The translations under genes and the position numbers were made by a program. This document shows positions 1 through 10,161 of a stretch of 64,000 nucleotides of DNA, one piece after another; within the stretch, counting starts at the first letter, position 1, and each line of letters opens with the position of its first letter. Source of the DNA: Bathynomus jamesi. Taxonomy: Eukaryota; Arthropoda; Malacostraca; Isopoda; Cirolanidae. The stretch spans positions 278,501 through 342,500 of the forward strand of contig JAJOZX010000089.1 in the NCBI GenBank assembly GCA_023014485.1. The letters run 5' to 3'. Under the pieces are notes generated by a model. The model was not told where the DNA came from. It saw only the letters and a program-made list of their open reading frames with translations, and did not search any database.

Positions 1-69
1 TAGGGTGTACAGACAGGGACGAGGAGGACGGGAGTGTGACGTAGAAATGGTTAGGAGCCATGTTGCATA

Positions 70-1126
70 CTATTTAAGCTTCATTATTGCATCAGCTTTT
101 ATATAGGTGTTGAAGCTTTCTGGGTACCCTAGCCATTTCACCAGGTACATTTTTCTCCTTCCTGAACCTTTGCTTCCTAAAATTTTCTCAATTTTAAACA
201 CATTTTTTTCTAAATTAAACGCAACTTTCTGCAATTCCTCGCGGTAAAAGCCTCCTGAGATTTCTTCCCCATTCAAATCTTCAATGTAATACATCATTAT
301 CTCACCTTTAGGTCTCACAGCCCTAACTTTAAAAATCTCGCGTGTCCATCCTTGCTCAAAACCCTTTGCGAATTTATTCCCCGAACGCGACAGCCTTACA
401 TAATCATTGATTTTGAAGCGCGCAGAGTGTGGTGGTGGTGGTGATCCATCTCTTCTCGGGAGCGTACCTCTTTCTAAAACTTCGTTAGGTGTTGTCCCAA
501 TCGTGCGATGGTGTGAGCGGTTGTAGGATGATGCCAATGATTCCAGAATGTCTAGAAATGTGTGTGTTTTTATGTGTAAAATAACGGTGCATGCGTTCCT
601 TTATGGTGCGCTGAACTCTTTCAGCTAAAGAAGCCTTATGTATAGAATTGGTTGTGTAATAGCTGATATTAAACTCTGTCAACATGTTCTGAAAAGCACG
701 GCCTATAAATTCCTTCCCCATATCCGTACAAAAATAGCCAGGAACCCTGTTTTCTTTTAACATTAGCGTTTTGGTGGCTTTAGCAACTGTTTCAGGTGAT
801 TTATTTTTCAGAGGAACTAGCCACAGATATCTAGAGAATACGTCTATTATGAATAGAATGTAGCGGTAACCAACGTTATACACAGAATATCTTTGCATGT
901 CTGTTAAATCTGCTTGCCAAATAGAATCAATCGAGGAAGCCGTTGTCTTGGCTGTTTTAAACCTTTTTCTCACAGGCTTATGAAGCGTATAAGCGTCCTG
1001 CTCCCTCAAAAATCTTTCAACATCTTTTTTTCCTACTCCGTAAACACTTCTGTACAGTCTATCTACGCCGCCGTAAGAGGATGGGGTAGAAATGTCATAA
1101 TAGCGTTTAGTTAATACGTTAGCCAT
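70..1126 (-). pseudogene. Polinton/Maverick integrase, frameshifted
   Basis: Retroviral-type (rve) DDE integrase expected to insert the element into host DNA. The N-terminal frame (485-1126, 213 codons) carries the catalytic acidic residues: Asp73 in WQADL, Asp135 in FCTDMGKEF and Glu169 in KASLAERVQRT, with 33 residues between the last two. The C-terminal part lies in another frame (70-537) and resembles a chromodomain (VKWLGYPESFNTY). The two frames overlap at 485-537. Protein similarity switches from one to the other near 550-575, at a run of AC dinucleotides, so a small indel has broken the gene. It is the last gene of the leftward block and overlaps the upstream gene by 16 bp. Integrase family and breakage are seen directly; assignment to Polintons rests on the neighbouring ATPase and polymerase B. 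Confidence 0.88.
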
Positions 1127-1845
1127 TTGCGTATTTTAGAGGCACGTGGGTAGGGTTGGTTTAACCTCTTCTTGCTCCTCTTCAAAGGTGTTACCGCCGG
1201 GGGTGACGGCGCCTTCAATTGTGTCACAGGCGTTGCATGTTCCAAGTCTTTTAACCTGTTCAGATTTCCTATCAACGTTTTAGGGACATTTATTTGTTGT
1301 AGTCTTGCTTTAATATGCTTCCATCCTGATGGTGATGGCCTATCCCACTTTCTCACCAGATCATGGACAATGTCTACGATATTCGATACCTGTACCTTTG
1401 ATCCTTCCACAATGATCTCCCCTGTATCGGTCCATTGTACGGCGGGATCCTCATTCAATAGATTATAAAGACTTAAGCCTTTACTCCTCAATGTAAGTGG
1501 GAGGGTATTTTTTAATACATGTTCGATATGTTGTGTGGCTAATCTTTTTGGTTGGTCAGCTGTGTCGTCGGGCACAGATCCTATGTTACCATCGTCCCCT
1601 GTGCTGTGCCTAATAACCACAGGAATCTCTGTAGGGCTCTTATAATTTTCGTACTCGTGAAGAAATTTCTGCAGAGCTTCTTGGTATAAGATTCTTTTCT
1701 CATCAGGTGTTTTTTCACTGTTTAATAGGGCTAACAATTCGCTTTCCATTCTTTTAAGTCTGCTTTTACGGGGATCTAGATACGTGTCTGGATTCCTTTG
1801 CAGTGAAGCGTACACCTCGTGGGGAATCACTACCACTTTCTTCAT
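1111..1845 (-). CDS. Conserved Polinton-type protein of unknown function (244 aa)
   Basis: Intact 244-codon frame. It opens MKKVVVIPHEVYASL, has a charged middle, a segment VSNIVDIVHDLVRKWDRP followed by INVPKTLIGN, and a strongly basic C-terminus ending RKWLTY. There is no signal peptide, membrane segment or enzymatic motif. From memory, proteins of this layout lie beside the packaging ATPase in many animal Polintons, where a virion or core role is suspected but unproven. Its start codon overlaps the stop of the upstream 107-aa gene in a TAATG motif, and its 3' end overlaps the integrase start. Intactness next to a broken integrase and polymerase may be chance or recency. The name is positional and no function is claimed. 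Confidence 0.7.
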   Translation of the reverse strand: MKKVVVIPHEVYASLQRNPDTYLDPRKSRLKRMESELLALLNSEKTPDEKRILYQEALQKFLHEYENYKSPTEIPVVIRHSTGDDGNIGSVPDDTADQPKRLATQHIEHVLKNTLPLTLRSKGLSLYNLLNEDPAVQWTDTGEIIVEGSKVQVSNIVDIVHDLVRKWDRPSPSGWKHIKARLQQINVPKTLIGNLNRLKDLEHATPVTQLKAPSPPAVTPLKRSKKRLNQPYPRASKIRKWLTY

Positions 1846-2168
1846 TATATTAATCTAGTCAGTAAAGGACCCAAAACTGAAAATAAGATGGGGAGAAATG
1901 ACCCTCCTGTTTGTACAATAATTCGTTTTTTCTTCGCTACAGTTTGGCTTTTACGAGCGAGTGCACGTATTATGTTCTTGTAGCGGCGTAGGCGAGCCTT
2001 CTGATGGGTTTTCATTGATACATTGCAATTTATAACGTTAAGACAGATTTCACAGATGCATTTTAAAAAGTCGGCGTCGATATTTTTAATAAACATCTGC
2101 TGCATTGCCCGGGGCAGTCGATGGTAGATTTTTATTAATTCACGGTATTTCTTTAGTCTCTCTGTCAT
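1845..2168 (-). CDS. Small Polinton virion-type protein with Gly-Gly and hydrophobic tail (107 aa)
   Basis: A 107-codon frame. The N-terminus is basic and helical (MTERLKKYRELIKIYHRL). The middle has CICEICLNVINCNV, then a Lys/Arg-rich stretch, and the protein ends IIVQTGGSFLPILFSVLGPL plus a few residues. A Gly-Gly followed by a hydrophobic peptide is a layout I recall as widespread in Polintons and adintoviruses, where it is compared with adenovirus minor core or membrane-lytic proteins cleaved at Gly-Gly sites. The basic region would suit DNA or core binding and the tail membrane interaction; both are inference. It starts inside the ATPase stop (ATGA overlap) and ends on the next start (TAATG). 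Confidence 0.68.
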   Translation of the reverse strand: MTERLKKYRELIKIYHRLPRAMQQMFIKNIDADFLKCICEICLNVINCNVSMKTHQKARLRRYKNIIRALARKSQTVAKKKRIIVQTGGSFLPILFSVLGPLLTRLI

Positions 2169-2803
2169 TCTGGAATATACACCGTTTCAGGCTCGTTTGG
2201 AAATATATTCGTTCGCAGAAGCACTCTAAACGTGTTTCGCGGATGAAGGTCGCAAAGCAAATATCCGTAACGCGTGCTTGTAGCTTCTTTATAAACTTCC
2301 AAAAACTCCTTACGCTGATTCGGGAACATTTGATTGGCTAATACCCCAATTTGTGATACATCTCTACGTTGCGCGAATAAGACTAGATATTGCGTATTTA
2401 ACGACACATCGCGCATGTATCTATTTTTGAAAAATAGATTCTGATTGATGAAGAACATGCTTATGTTAAGATGGTGGGAGAATACTGTAAATGTCTCGGC
2501 AAACGTTTTATCCATATCCAACATGAGATCGTCGATTACAATGATTGTATGTTCATTTCCCTTTAACGAATTAACGTCATATACGCCTTTGTGGAACAAA
2601 ATATCATCTTGGTACTCGTTGAACACTGATTGATACGTCGAATAGCACCATATAACTTTATGCACAAATTTCGAGAACATCTCTCCCTTTTCTTTAATGA
2701 TTTTAAGCATAAATACAGTTTTACCACATCCTGTAGGTCCAGATATAATACATGTGGATGGACTCGTGAATCTGAATTTTTCTACAGAGTCCATTTCTAA
2801 CAC
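2165..2803 (-). CDS. FtsK/HerA-type DNA packaging ATPase
   Basis: Intact 212-codon P-loop ATPase. Walker A is GPTGCGKT at residues 22-29 and Walker B is IIVIDD at 87-92. The sequence continues with MFFINQNLFF and NTQYLVLFAQRRDVSQIG, typical of the poxvirus A32-like packaging ATPases of Polintons and related viruses. The family pumps the DNA genome into preformed capsids. Length matches the family. It is first in the leftward block and faces the polymerase gene across only 79 bp. The ATG at 2801-2803 is the obvious start. Family assignment is strong; whether it is still expressed cannot be seen. Confidence 0.9.
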   Translation of the reverse strand: MLEMDSVEKFRFTSPSTCIISGPTGCGKTVFMLKIIKEKGEMFSKFVHKVIWCYSTYQSVFNEYQDDILFHKGVYDVNSLKGNEHTIIVIDDLMLDMDKTFAETFTVFSHHLNISMFFINQNLFFKNRYMRDVSLNTQYLVLFAQRRDVSQIGVLANQMFPNQRKEFLEVYKEATSTRYGYLLCDLHPRNTFRVLLRTNIFPNEPETVYIPE

Positions 2804-2882
2804 GTCACACTCCTAAGTCGGTCATTTACAAAATATTACAAATTTTGAGTGCTGTTCCTTATATTTCTTCTCCCACAGAACA
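2804..2882. promoter_or_regulatory. Short divergent intergenic region between ATPase and polymerase
   Basis: Only 79 bp separate the leftward ATPase start from the rightward polymerase frame, so promoters for both directions must lie here or inside the genes. The spacer is AT-rich (ACAAAATATTACAAATTTTG) and ends with a pyrimidine tract followed by CCCACAG, which looks like a 3' splice site just before the polymerase frame. No clear TATA box is assigned. This is a positional inference. Confidence 0.35.
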
Positions 2883-3475
2883 GTGAATGACGATGAGGTA
2901 GAGCAGCCCATCATTACGGATGACCTCGACGACAGTGTAGTTGTGATCTACTCCCCTGAACCCTCACCAGCGATACCGGTAACACGTCCAAAGCGGAGGT
3001 ATGAGATACCCACGTCAGGTATAAAGCGACCGAAATACGCGCCTGTTGCACCAGTAATAGATCCCCAACCCTCAACCTCTTACGCAACAACCCCCCCAGC
3101 AGCACCTAATATATCCCATTATTCATCCGACGCCCCCCGTTCTGTTGTCTACAATAATAGAGCCCCAACCATCAACCTCCTACGCAACAGGCCCCCCATC
3201 AGCAGCACCTTTCGCTAATATACCCCCTAATTCATCCGCCGCCCCCCGTTCTGTTGAGGAAGATATAACGCTCGAATTGGTGCGCTCCGCAGCCCCCACC
3301 CCAGCCTTGACTAGAAATCGGTATAGAGTCAGGGTCGACCCTAGAGTCATGTATAGCAATGGTATTGAGCGCGGACTACGCCGGGTTGTAGAGCGTATTA
3401 TAGTTGCTCTTCAGAATCGCGACGAGCATGGTCAGGACGAGTCTGTCCTTTGGATTCGGGTCAGATGACGGTGAT

Positions 3476-4744
3476 TAGTGATGTAGGTCACATCCGCATC
3501 CGCATAACATCCGCACATTTTCTCGCATCCGCATCCGCACTTTGGACTGCGGATGTCGTGCGGATGTGGACCGTTGAGATAAAACGTCATTAATAAGCGG
3601 AAATTATCAAATTCTACTATATTAATAGAACTAGTTCATTGTGCGCAAAAGTGATGCAAGCGACAAGACGAGAGGCTGTCCTTGTATGAAGTTACTCTCT
3701 TGCAACCTACTTAGATCCACGTTACAAAGCTAAGTTATTTTCACCTAGTACATTAGAACGAGTTAAATCATCACTTGGCAAAGCAGTTGAAGAGCTTCAA
3801 TCTCTTGAATCTGTCGCTTCGCCACCCACCAAAAGAATAAAAGTTTCAGTGACAGAACCAACACCTTCAACGAGCAAATCTATCACAGAATCTCTCTCTC
3901 AGTTTCTTGAGTCAAGCAGCGATGACGAGACCTACGCGATGTCAAAAGATGTAGTAAAAATGATCGAGAGCTATCACCAAGAAAAACGCCTGGCTGCATG
4001 TGACAATCCTATTAGTTGGTGGAAAAATACGCAGAATATCTATCCATACTTGAGTAAACTTGCAAGGAAACATTTAGCCTGTCCTCCAACAAACGTACCA
4101 AGCGAGAGATTATTTAGCAGTGCTGGATTAATATATGATGAAAAGAGAAACAGACTGGCAGCAGAAAAGGCAGAAAAATTAATGTTCCTTAAGCATAACC
4201 TTCCTATAATTAAGTTTGAATATTAAACGATGAACATCTTAGTTAACTTTATTTTAATTACTCATTTATAAATACGCCTAATAAAACTTTAAACTTAATA
4301 TAAATAGTTATCAAGCTAATTAAAGATCTCTTTCTATAAGGGTGGAGGTTGGGGAAAGAGGTCGGTGGGGTGCATTTGAGTTTGGTTCACGTCCCGCATC
4401 CTGGTAACACAATTATGGTTTCTAATTGTGGCTGAAACTCGACAAAATATAACGAATTTATTTGCAGACGAATTCACTAATTGATTTCTATATTAGTTAG
4501 ATGCTTGATATTATTTTATATGTTCAGAGAAAAGTACAGCAATTATTGTACAATTAATCAATTATACTACATTATAGCTACAGCTCTCTCTATGTAATAA
4601 CTTATACGTTAAACACAACAAATCTCGAATATATCCTAAAAAATAACGAAAATGTAGACATCCGCATCCGCGGATGTCGAAATCAAACATCCGCATTCAC
4701 ATCCGCATCCGCGGATGAAAAAAATGACATCCGCTACATCACTA
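3476..4744 (+). mobile_element. hAT-family transposon inserted in the polymerase gene
   Basis: Boundaries are exact. The terminal inverted repeats begin TAGTGATGTAG (3476) and end CTACATCACTA (4744), flanked by a perfect 8-bp duplication ACGGTGAT at 3468-3475 and 4745-4752, as expected for hAT. Both ends carry clustered subterminal CATCCGC / GCGGATG repeats, probable transposase binding sites. The 1,269-bp copy keeps only the C-terminal part of a transposase, so it is a deletion derivative mobilised in trans. Removing it joins the polymerase segments in a sensible order. Confidence 0.95.
3699..4226 (+). pseudogene. hAT transposase, C-terminal fragment (ZBED-type dimerisation domain)
   Basis: An open stretch of 176 codons including stop, starting LATYLDPRYKAKLFS. 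It ends in the hAT C-terminal dimerisation block: NPISWWKN, PYLSKLARKHLACPPTNVPS, ERLFSSAG, then KRNRLAAEKAEKLMFLKHNL. The N-terminal zinc finger and most of the RNase H-like catalytic domain are missing; upstream sequence to the left terminus is too short for them. An apparent ATG-like start at 3849 is internal. It belongs to the hAT copy at 3476-4744. Family assignment is confident; the fragment cannot act alone. Confidence 0.9.
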
Positions 4745-7700
4745 ACGGTGATGTAGACGATTATTGGGTGATAGTGCCATTTAGACGTTTGGCGGCTGAA
4801 GATGTAGAATATATATTAGGACGTATAATGCAAGCCGCCCAAAGTAGTATAGCCTTCAATATGGACAACTTCACGGTAAATATTGACCATGTATACCGTG
4901 TTGCGGGTCATAGTGCCATACCGTATACTCTTAACCTCAATTCTCAAGCTATTTATAGACGGCATATAAACGTCGATCGTGGTTGCGGCTTTATAGCAGT
5001 ACTCTTAGCACGTGTTTACTGTACAAAATACACGAACTCAAAAAATTTGGTTGCCTACAGTCGTGGAGCGTGCCCGTAAACTAGCTGTAGACTGTGAACT
5101 TGAATTTGACTGTAATATGGGCCCTGAAGAGCTGAGAAGGGTAGAACAGGAAATGAATGTCCGCATAGTTGTGTTTGGGTTGGATGATCGTCGTAGGACT
5201 GTGTATGTTTTTAAAAGCTGTGTGAGAGATCGTACAAGGCCCCTACTTATTTTAGGATTGTCAGGGACAACGTATCTCCCCATCCGTAATATAAGGTGGC
5301 TTTACGCGAGTTATGACAAAAGTCGAAAATATGGGAGACATCATGATTTGTGTAAGGGGTGCCTCGAGTTTGCGGATGATATAGTGAGACATTGTAAAGA
5401 ATGTCACATGGTATGTGAGCAGTGTAAAAGCACCAAATGTGAAAGCCGTGTAGTTGAAGCTGAGAAGAGAGACTGTGATGTGTGTAGACGCACATTTTTC
5501 AATAATAGCCGTTTTGATTTCCATAAATCAATTGGCACGTGCAGGAAAATGAGAATCTGTGAATGTGGTATGTTTCACACAATGGATAATTGGGGAAAAT
5601 TTAAGCACAAGTGTGACGTAATTCACTGTCCTACATGCCAGGAGGAATATAAGGCGGATGGAGTAAAGCATGTATGTTATATGAAAGATGCTAAGCCTAA
5701 AAATAACCCTTGTATAACTGTATACTACGATATAGAAACATATACGAACGCTGAAACCAAAGAGGTAATTCCACATTTACTTGTGAGCCAGACTATCTGT
5801 GATGAGTGTATGGATATCGAATGTGACGAGTGCCCCAAATGTGGTAAACGGACAAACGTTTTTAAAACGAATGTCAGCGATAGTCCTGTGAAACTATTTG
5901 TGTCCTATATTGTCAAGTTAGCCGACAAGTTCAAAAAAATGACTGTGTATATTCTCGCCCATAACGGGGCAAAGTTTGACACGCAGTTCCTTTATAAGGA
6001 GTTGCTTGAACACGAATCCTCTGAGATATTTACAGGTGATCCATTGAAAAGAGGCAACAAATTAATACAGATGCAGATAAGAGGCAATGTACAATTTAAA
6101 GATACTTTATCATTCACACCTTGTAAATTAGCAAAGCTACCCAAGGTGATGGGAGTAGCAGCTGAAGTTTCCAAAGGATACTTCCCTTACACTTTCCTCA
6201 CCAGCGAGACTTTAAACTACGTAGGCCCGCCCCCCAAACATTATTTTGACTGTATGGATGAACGTGAAGACTTTGATCGATACTACGACAGTTTAATGAA
6301 AGTAACCCTTATAATATAGCTGATGAATGTGAGCGTTATTGCGTGAATGATGTGCGCGTGCTTAGAGTATGTTCCAGGCCTTTAGAAGGATGTACATAGC
6401 CCGTTTCAAATGCGATCCACTGCAAGTCGCAACCACCATCGCATCATTATGTTTTACGGTGTTCAAGAATAACTTCATGCCGAAAGACACCTTAGCCATT
6501 ATTCCCCGAAACAATCACCGCAGTTACGGGCACAAGGCTATTTACTGGCTCATACACCTACAGCAACAGACAGGTGTATACATAAAGCACGCCCGCAACA
6601 CGGGTGAAGTACCCATTAAGATTAATGGACGTGTTTTTTGGGTTGATGGGTTTAGTGAAAACCGTGTCACTGGTGTGAAGACTGTGTACTCCTTTAACGG
6701 TTGCTGGTGGAATGGATGCCCCCGTCCTGAGTGCAGAATCACCGGATATCCACGGTAGGTCTCCTGCCGACTGTCTTGCATCGACCCGCATCAGCGATCA
6801 ACTTATAGGATCATAGTTCACTCACAAAGTCTTGTGGGAGCATGAATATGATGCACGGATGGAGACAGACGAGGTGTACCGTGAGGAAATAAAAACGATC
6901 AAGCGTTCAATGGTGCTGGATCCTCTCAAATGTGGTGATAGCTTGTTTGGAGGACGTACAAATCCTTTCAGACTATACTTCCCACCTACGGAGGGCGTGA
7001 AGCTCCATTACTACGATTTGTTCTTTATACCCATACGTGATGAAGAGCAATCCGTACTCCGTGGGCGCTCCTGAGAAACTGGTGGGACCTAGCCTACCCT
7101 CCATCAATGAATTTTCAAAAAATTTGAATGATCGTTACTTTGGGCTCTCTTTCGTAGACGTACTCCCCCCACACAATTTATGGATGCCGATCTTACCTGT
7201 CGTTATCGACGACAAGCTCATGTTTCCCCTGTGCGTGAAGTGCGCGGAAGAGGATAACGGCGAATGTAACCATATACCCACCAGCGTAAGATCAGAGGCG
7301 TATATACAAGTCCTGAGTTGGCCCTAGCCGTGCGCCATGGTATAGAATACTGAAGATACATGAGGTGTGGAGGTTTCAGAAGCTACCCAACCTTTTCACA
7401 CCATATATAAACACCTTTTTGAAGGATAAGGTTGAGGCATCAGGGTATCCGCGAGGTTGATACCGAAGATGAAAAGTCTGCCTATATTCAACGTTACCGC
7501 GACCGCGAAGGTATACAACTTGATCGTGTCCAAATTGTAAAGAATCCTGCAAGCGCTTTAGTGCAGTTGTCTAAACAGTCTATGGGGAAAATTTGCGCAG
7601 AATACCGGCAGAGGGAGCATTCATTTGGCCAAAGTATAGCGATGTCTGGGATTATGCCAATGCCCCCGATAAAGAGGTCATGGAGATCGTAAATGTAGGT

Positions 7701-8445
7701 AATACTTACGTAATAAAGTACAACAACACTGAATTTGCCACAGATACCTCAAGGGTTACAAACATACCTGTGGCCAGCTTCACAACAGCCTACGCCCGTA
7801 TAAAACTTTGGGGTCTATTGCATTCTCTTGGGCGGAGAGTATTGTATGCCGATACAGATAGCGTGATATTCACAGAGAGGGAGGGTGAATACATGCCCAC
7901 TATTGGGGAGTTCCTCGGCGAGCTCACTGATGAGATCAAGGATGAGTATGGGGACAACGCATACGCCGACTCTTTTGCCTCAACAGGACCTAAGACTTAT
8001 GGGGTACGGGTCAGGGTGGGGAGGAAATGAAATATATCGTGAAGGCAAAGGGTATTACGCTCAACCATGCGAATCGGGAGGTTGTTAACTTTGAGTCGTT
8101 GAAGGATCTAGTATGTTTGGACGATGATGAACAACCTCCCCAACTAATTGTAGGCACCCACAATTTTCGGGCGCAGAAGCTGGGGGGCGTGAAGGAACTT
8201 AGGGGTACGATGGTGTGCCGTAACACCTATAGGAAACGTTACCAGTTACCTGGTACCTATGATACCGTACCCTTTGGATACCAATGATGCTTCTAACTCA
8301 CACGTCTTGTATATAATCGTATCTATTTGTAAATATATATATATATAACTTAATATCTCGTTTATTAAATCGTATTTGTAAATATATATAACTTGAATAT
8401 CGTTTATTAAATAAATCATGTTTCAAATAGCGTTTCACTTTCTCC

Positions 8446-8446
<1 letters not shown>

Positions 8447-8500
<54 letters not shown>
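8447..8500. repeat. (GT)n microsatellite
   Basis: About 27 uninterrupted GT units lie between the polymerase remnant and the next reading frame. The 8288-8446 stretch before it is AT-rich with two near-repeats of a segment ending in CGTTTATTAAAT, and holds no gene that I can see. Confidence 0.95.
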
Positions 8501-8502
<2 letters not shown>

Positions 8503-8630
8503 GTGAAAGTTCTAAGCTCCGCCCACTGTAAGACCGTGAGTCATGCTACTATCTGGGAATCCCTGCGTGGTCAGTCGACCGCAGTAAGCCCGAGAGATCA
8601 GACGTGTATTCAGATCAGACGTGTATTCAA

Positions 8631-9221
8631 ATGGCTACCTTTAATATTGCTTGTACAACGTTTACGAAATGGTATTCAGTAAAGTGCCAGGATGTGGTGG
8701 ATACCGAAAAACTTCCTATTCCTCCCTCCTATGCCTCTTTTAAAAACACATTGGATTGTGCGAAGTTCCAAGATGTACAAATACTCTACGGATGTTCTGG
8801 TGAGACCGTTGAAGGCTTTCGTTGCACAGACGATGTGCTGAAGTATACTGCAGAGCTAAACTTTATAAAGTCTCACATACACCGTGAAGTAAAAGAAACA
8901 ACGCGTGCAGAAGAGAAGCAGCAGGTATGGATAATGAGTCTTGCTGATGGGTGGTGTGACAAGCGGTATTACGTCATGCTACACCATGTCGATTACTCAT
9001 ACCCTACGACTGAAAATGTGAATCTCGTGATCATGGACAATCTTAAGTATTTTTATCACTATATTAACGTATATCATGATGAGGTTCGTAGTGAGGTTGT
9101 GGCTAGTGCCCTGCGTGAATTTTTAACAGAGTTTAGAGACGAGTATCGTTTGATGGGCAGAAAGGAAAAATATGAACATATGTTCCTCTCAAATAGTGCG
9201 CCGGTGTGTGGAGATGTTTAG
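8631..9221 (+). CDS. Uncharacterised protein (196 aa) beside the Polinton polymerase
   Basis: An intact frame from the ATG at 8631, preceded by a tandem duplication of CAGATCAGACGTGTATT. It begins MATFNIACTTFTKWYSV, is mixed charged and aromatic (WIMSLADGWCDKRYYVML; NLKYFYHYINVYHDEV), and ends EHMFLSNSAPVCGDV. I see no signal peptide, membrane helix, Walker motif, zinc finger or protease triad. An adenain-like protease was looked for and not found. It is the first of three same-strand frames after the polymerase that stayed open while the polymerase decayed. It may be an accessory gene of the element or of a neighbouring virus-like insertion. I do not recognise the family. Confidence 0.6.
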   Translation: MATFNIACTTFTKWYSVKCQDVVDTEKLPIPPSYASFKNTLDCAKFQDVQILYGCSGETVEGFRCTDDVLKYTAELNFIKSHIHREVKETTRAEEKQQVWIMSLADGWCDKRYYVMLHHVDYSYPTTENVNLVIMDNLKYFYHYINVYHDEVRSEVVASALREFLTEFRDEYRLMGRKEKYEHMFLSNSAPVCGDV

Positions 9222-9450
9222 TAAAAACATAAAATGTTCCTAGTTCTTATCCAAACTGTCTGGTGCGTAGGCTGGTAGTGATATTCTTGTACCGAAATAT
9301 GTACAATTCGACTCGCGGTCATACGAACAAGCCCATTCACGTATCATCGAGTCAGCCGCCCGTCGAACCATTCCTGCCTACCTGCGTGCCTCACACGGCT
9401 CATAGTTATCTCAGAGCTTGAGCCGAGTGGACGTGCGCTCCTCGAATACG
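9222..9450. other. 229-bp spacer before the second uncharacterised frame
   Basis: No frame or repeat stands out. The sequence is of balanced composition, unlike the AT-rich flanks, and could hold a promoter for the next gene. The rightward frame is open slightly upstream of its ATG (from 9418), so the exact start is a choice; 9451 is the first ATG. Confidence 0.3.
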
Positions 9451-10161
9451 ATGGAACTTCCTTTGAGCAGCATTCTCAACGCCTCGTACGATGTGTCCGT
9501 GACGAAATCGTTGCGCGTGTTCAGGCGTAATTCCGGTACCATTAGCTATGTACTGGAAACGGAATGTAGACCGACAAACAAACGGGTTTATTTAAGTATC
9601 GAGGAGATGAATAGAATCTTTGTGATAGTTGAGAAGTGGAGTGAAGATCGTTATAAAATACCTGCTAACGTAGGTACAAGAGAGCAGATTAGTGACGCAC
9701 CCTCATACGCCGTTGTATGTACGTTGTGTATAAATAACGATCGGCCGTGCATTGATATACGGCTGATGTGGAAGAATGCTTCTGATAATAACGCTCTTGT
9801 TCCTACGCGAAACCGTTTCATCCTCGACAGAATGTTTGAAATCGTCGGATTCCGTAAACTGAAACCTATATTAGACGCGCGTGTTACGGACATGTTTTAT
9901 TTTGATACAGTACTTGAATACGCCTACACCGCTCTGCTCGATGGGTTTACCGAGTGTAGGGCTGGTGAGAATGGTCTAGAGCTGGACGTTTATTTAAAAA
10001 GTTTAGACTCTTTGAAATACCATGAACTTTGGTACAAAGCAATTGATCGGTACAAGGCTGAGCTCACCTACACCGTTCACCCTGAAGAACTATTTCTTTA
10101 TATAACGCGCAGTTGTCGTAACGATTTAGAAGATTATTTCAATTGCCGCTATGTTGAGTGA
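9451..10161 (+). CDS. Uncharacterised protein (236 aa), possible PC4-like fold
   Basis: An intact frame from ATG 9451, beginning MELPLSSILNASYDVSVTK. Two stretches share a loose pattern: strands, then a Pro/Thr-Asn-Lys/Arg element, then a helix ending in an aromatic (TNKRVYLSIEEMNRIFVIV near residues 41-60, and VPTRNRFILDRMFEIV near 110-125). That order of strands followed by an SxEExNxx-type helix recalls the PC4 single-strand DNA-binding fold, which would suit a replication helper; this is a weak by-eye guess. No enzyme motif is visible. The 3' end overlaps the next start by 11 bp, a compact virus-like arrangement. Otherwise unrecognised. Confidence 0.6.
   Translation: MELPLSSILNASYDVSVTKSLRVFRRNSGTISYVLETECRPTNKRVYLSIEEMNRIFVIVEKWSEDRYKIPANVGTREQISDAPSYAVVCTLCINNDRPCIDIRLMWKNASDNNALVPTRNRFILDRMFEIVGFRKLKPILDARVTDMFYFDTVLEYAYTALLDGFTECRAGENGLELDVYLKSLDSLKYHELWYKAIDRYKAELTYTVHPEELFLYITRSCRNDLEDYFNCRYVE

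Larger units (their letters stand above)
2883..8287 (+). pseudogene. Protein-primed family B DNA polymerase (Polinton pPolB), split and multiply frameshifted
   Basis: Reading rightward, similarity runs through a Pro/Ser-rich N-terminal region (2883-3470), a hAT insertion, a Cys-rich zinc-ribbon-like region (about 5340-5690), the exonuclease domain (YYDIETY near 5725; AHNGAKFD near 5960; YCVND near 6345), the TIASLC and HGC-like NGCWWNGCP segment (6420-6720), palm motif A (YYD near 7015, then SLYP in another frame), and motif C YADTDS at 7845-7862. A thumb-like end reads PFGY. The enzyme would replicate the element from a terminal protein. Frame changes lie near 3180, 3440, 5050, 6300, 6770, 7025, 7325, 7430, 7640 and 8020. 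Motif B is degenerate (KQSMGKI instead of an NSxxG-like core). No ATG opens the first frame, so the start is uncertain. Clearly dead. Confidence 0.88.

Noticed and set aside
2883..8287. Rescue of the polymerase by programmed frameshifting
   Set aside because: Too many breaks, no common slippery site, degenerate motif B and a transposon insertion; simple decay explains it.
8631..9221. Adenain-type protease for the Polinton
   Set aside because: No His-Glu/Asp-Cys arrangement with the expected GHW or CG-like context was found.
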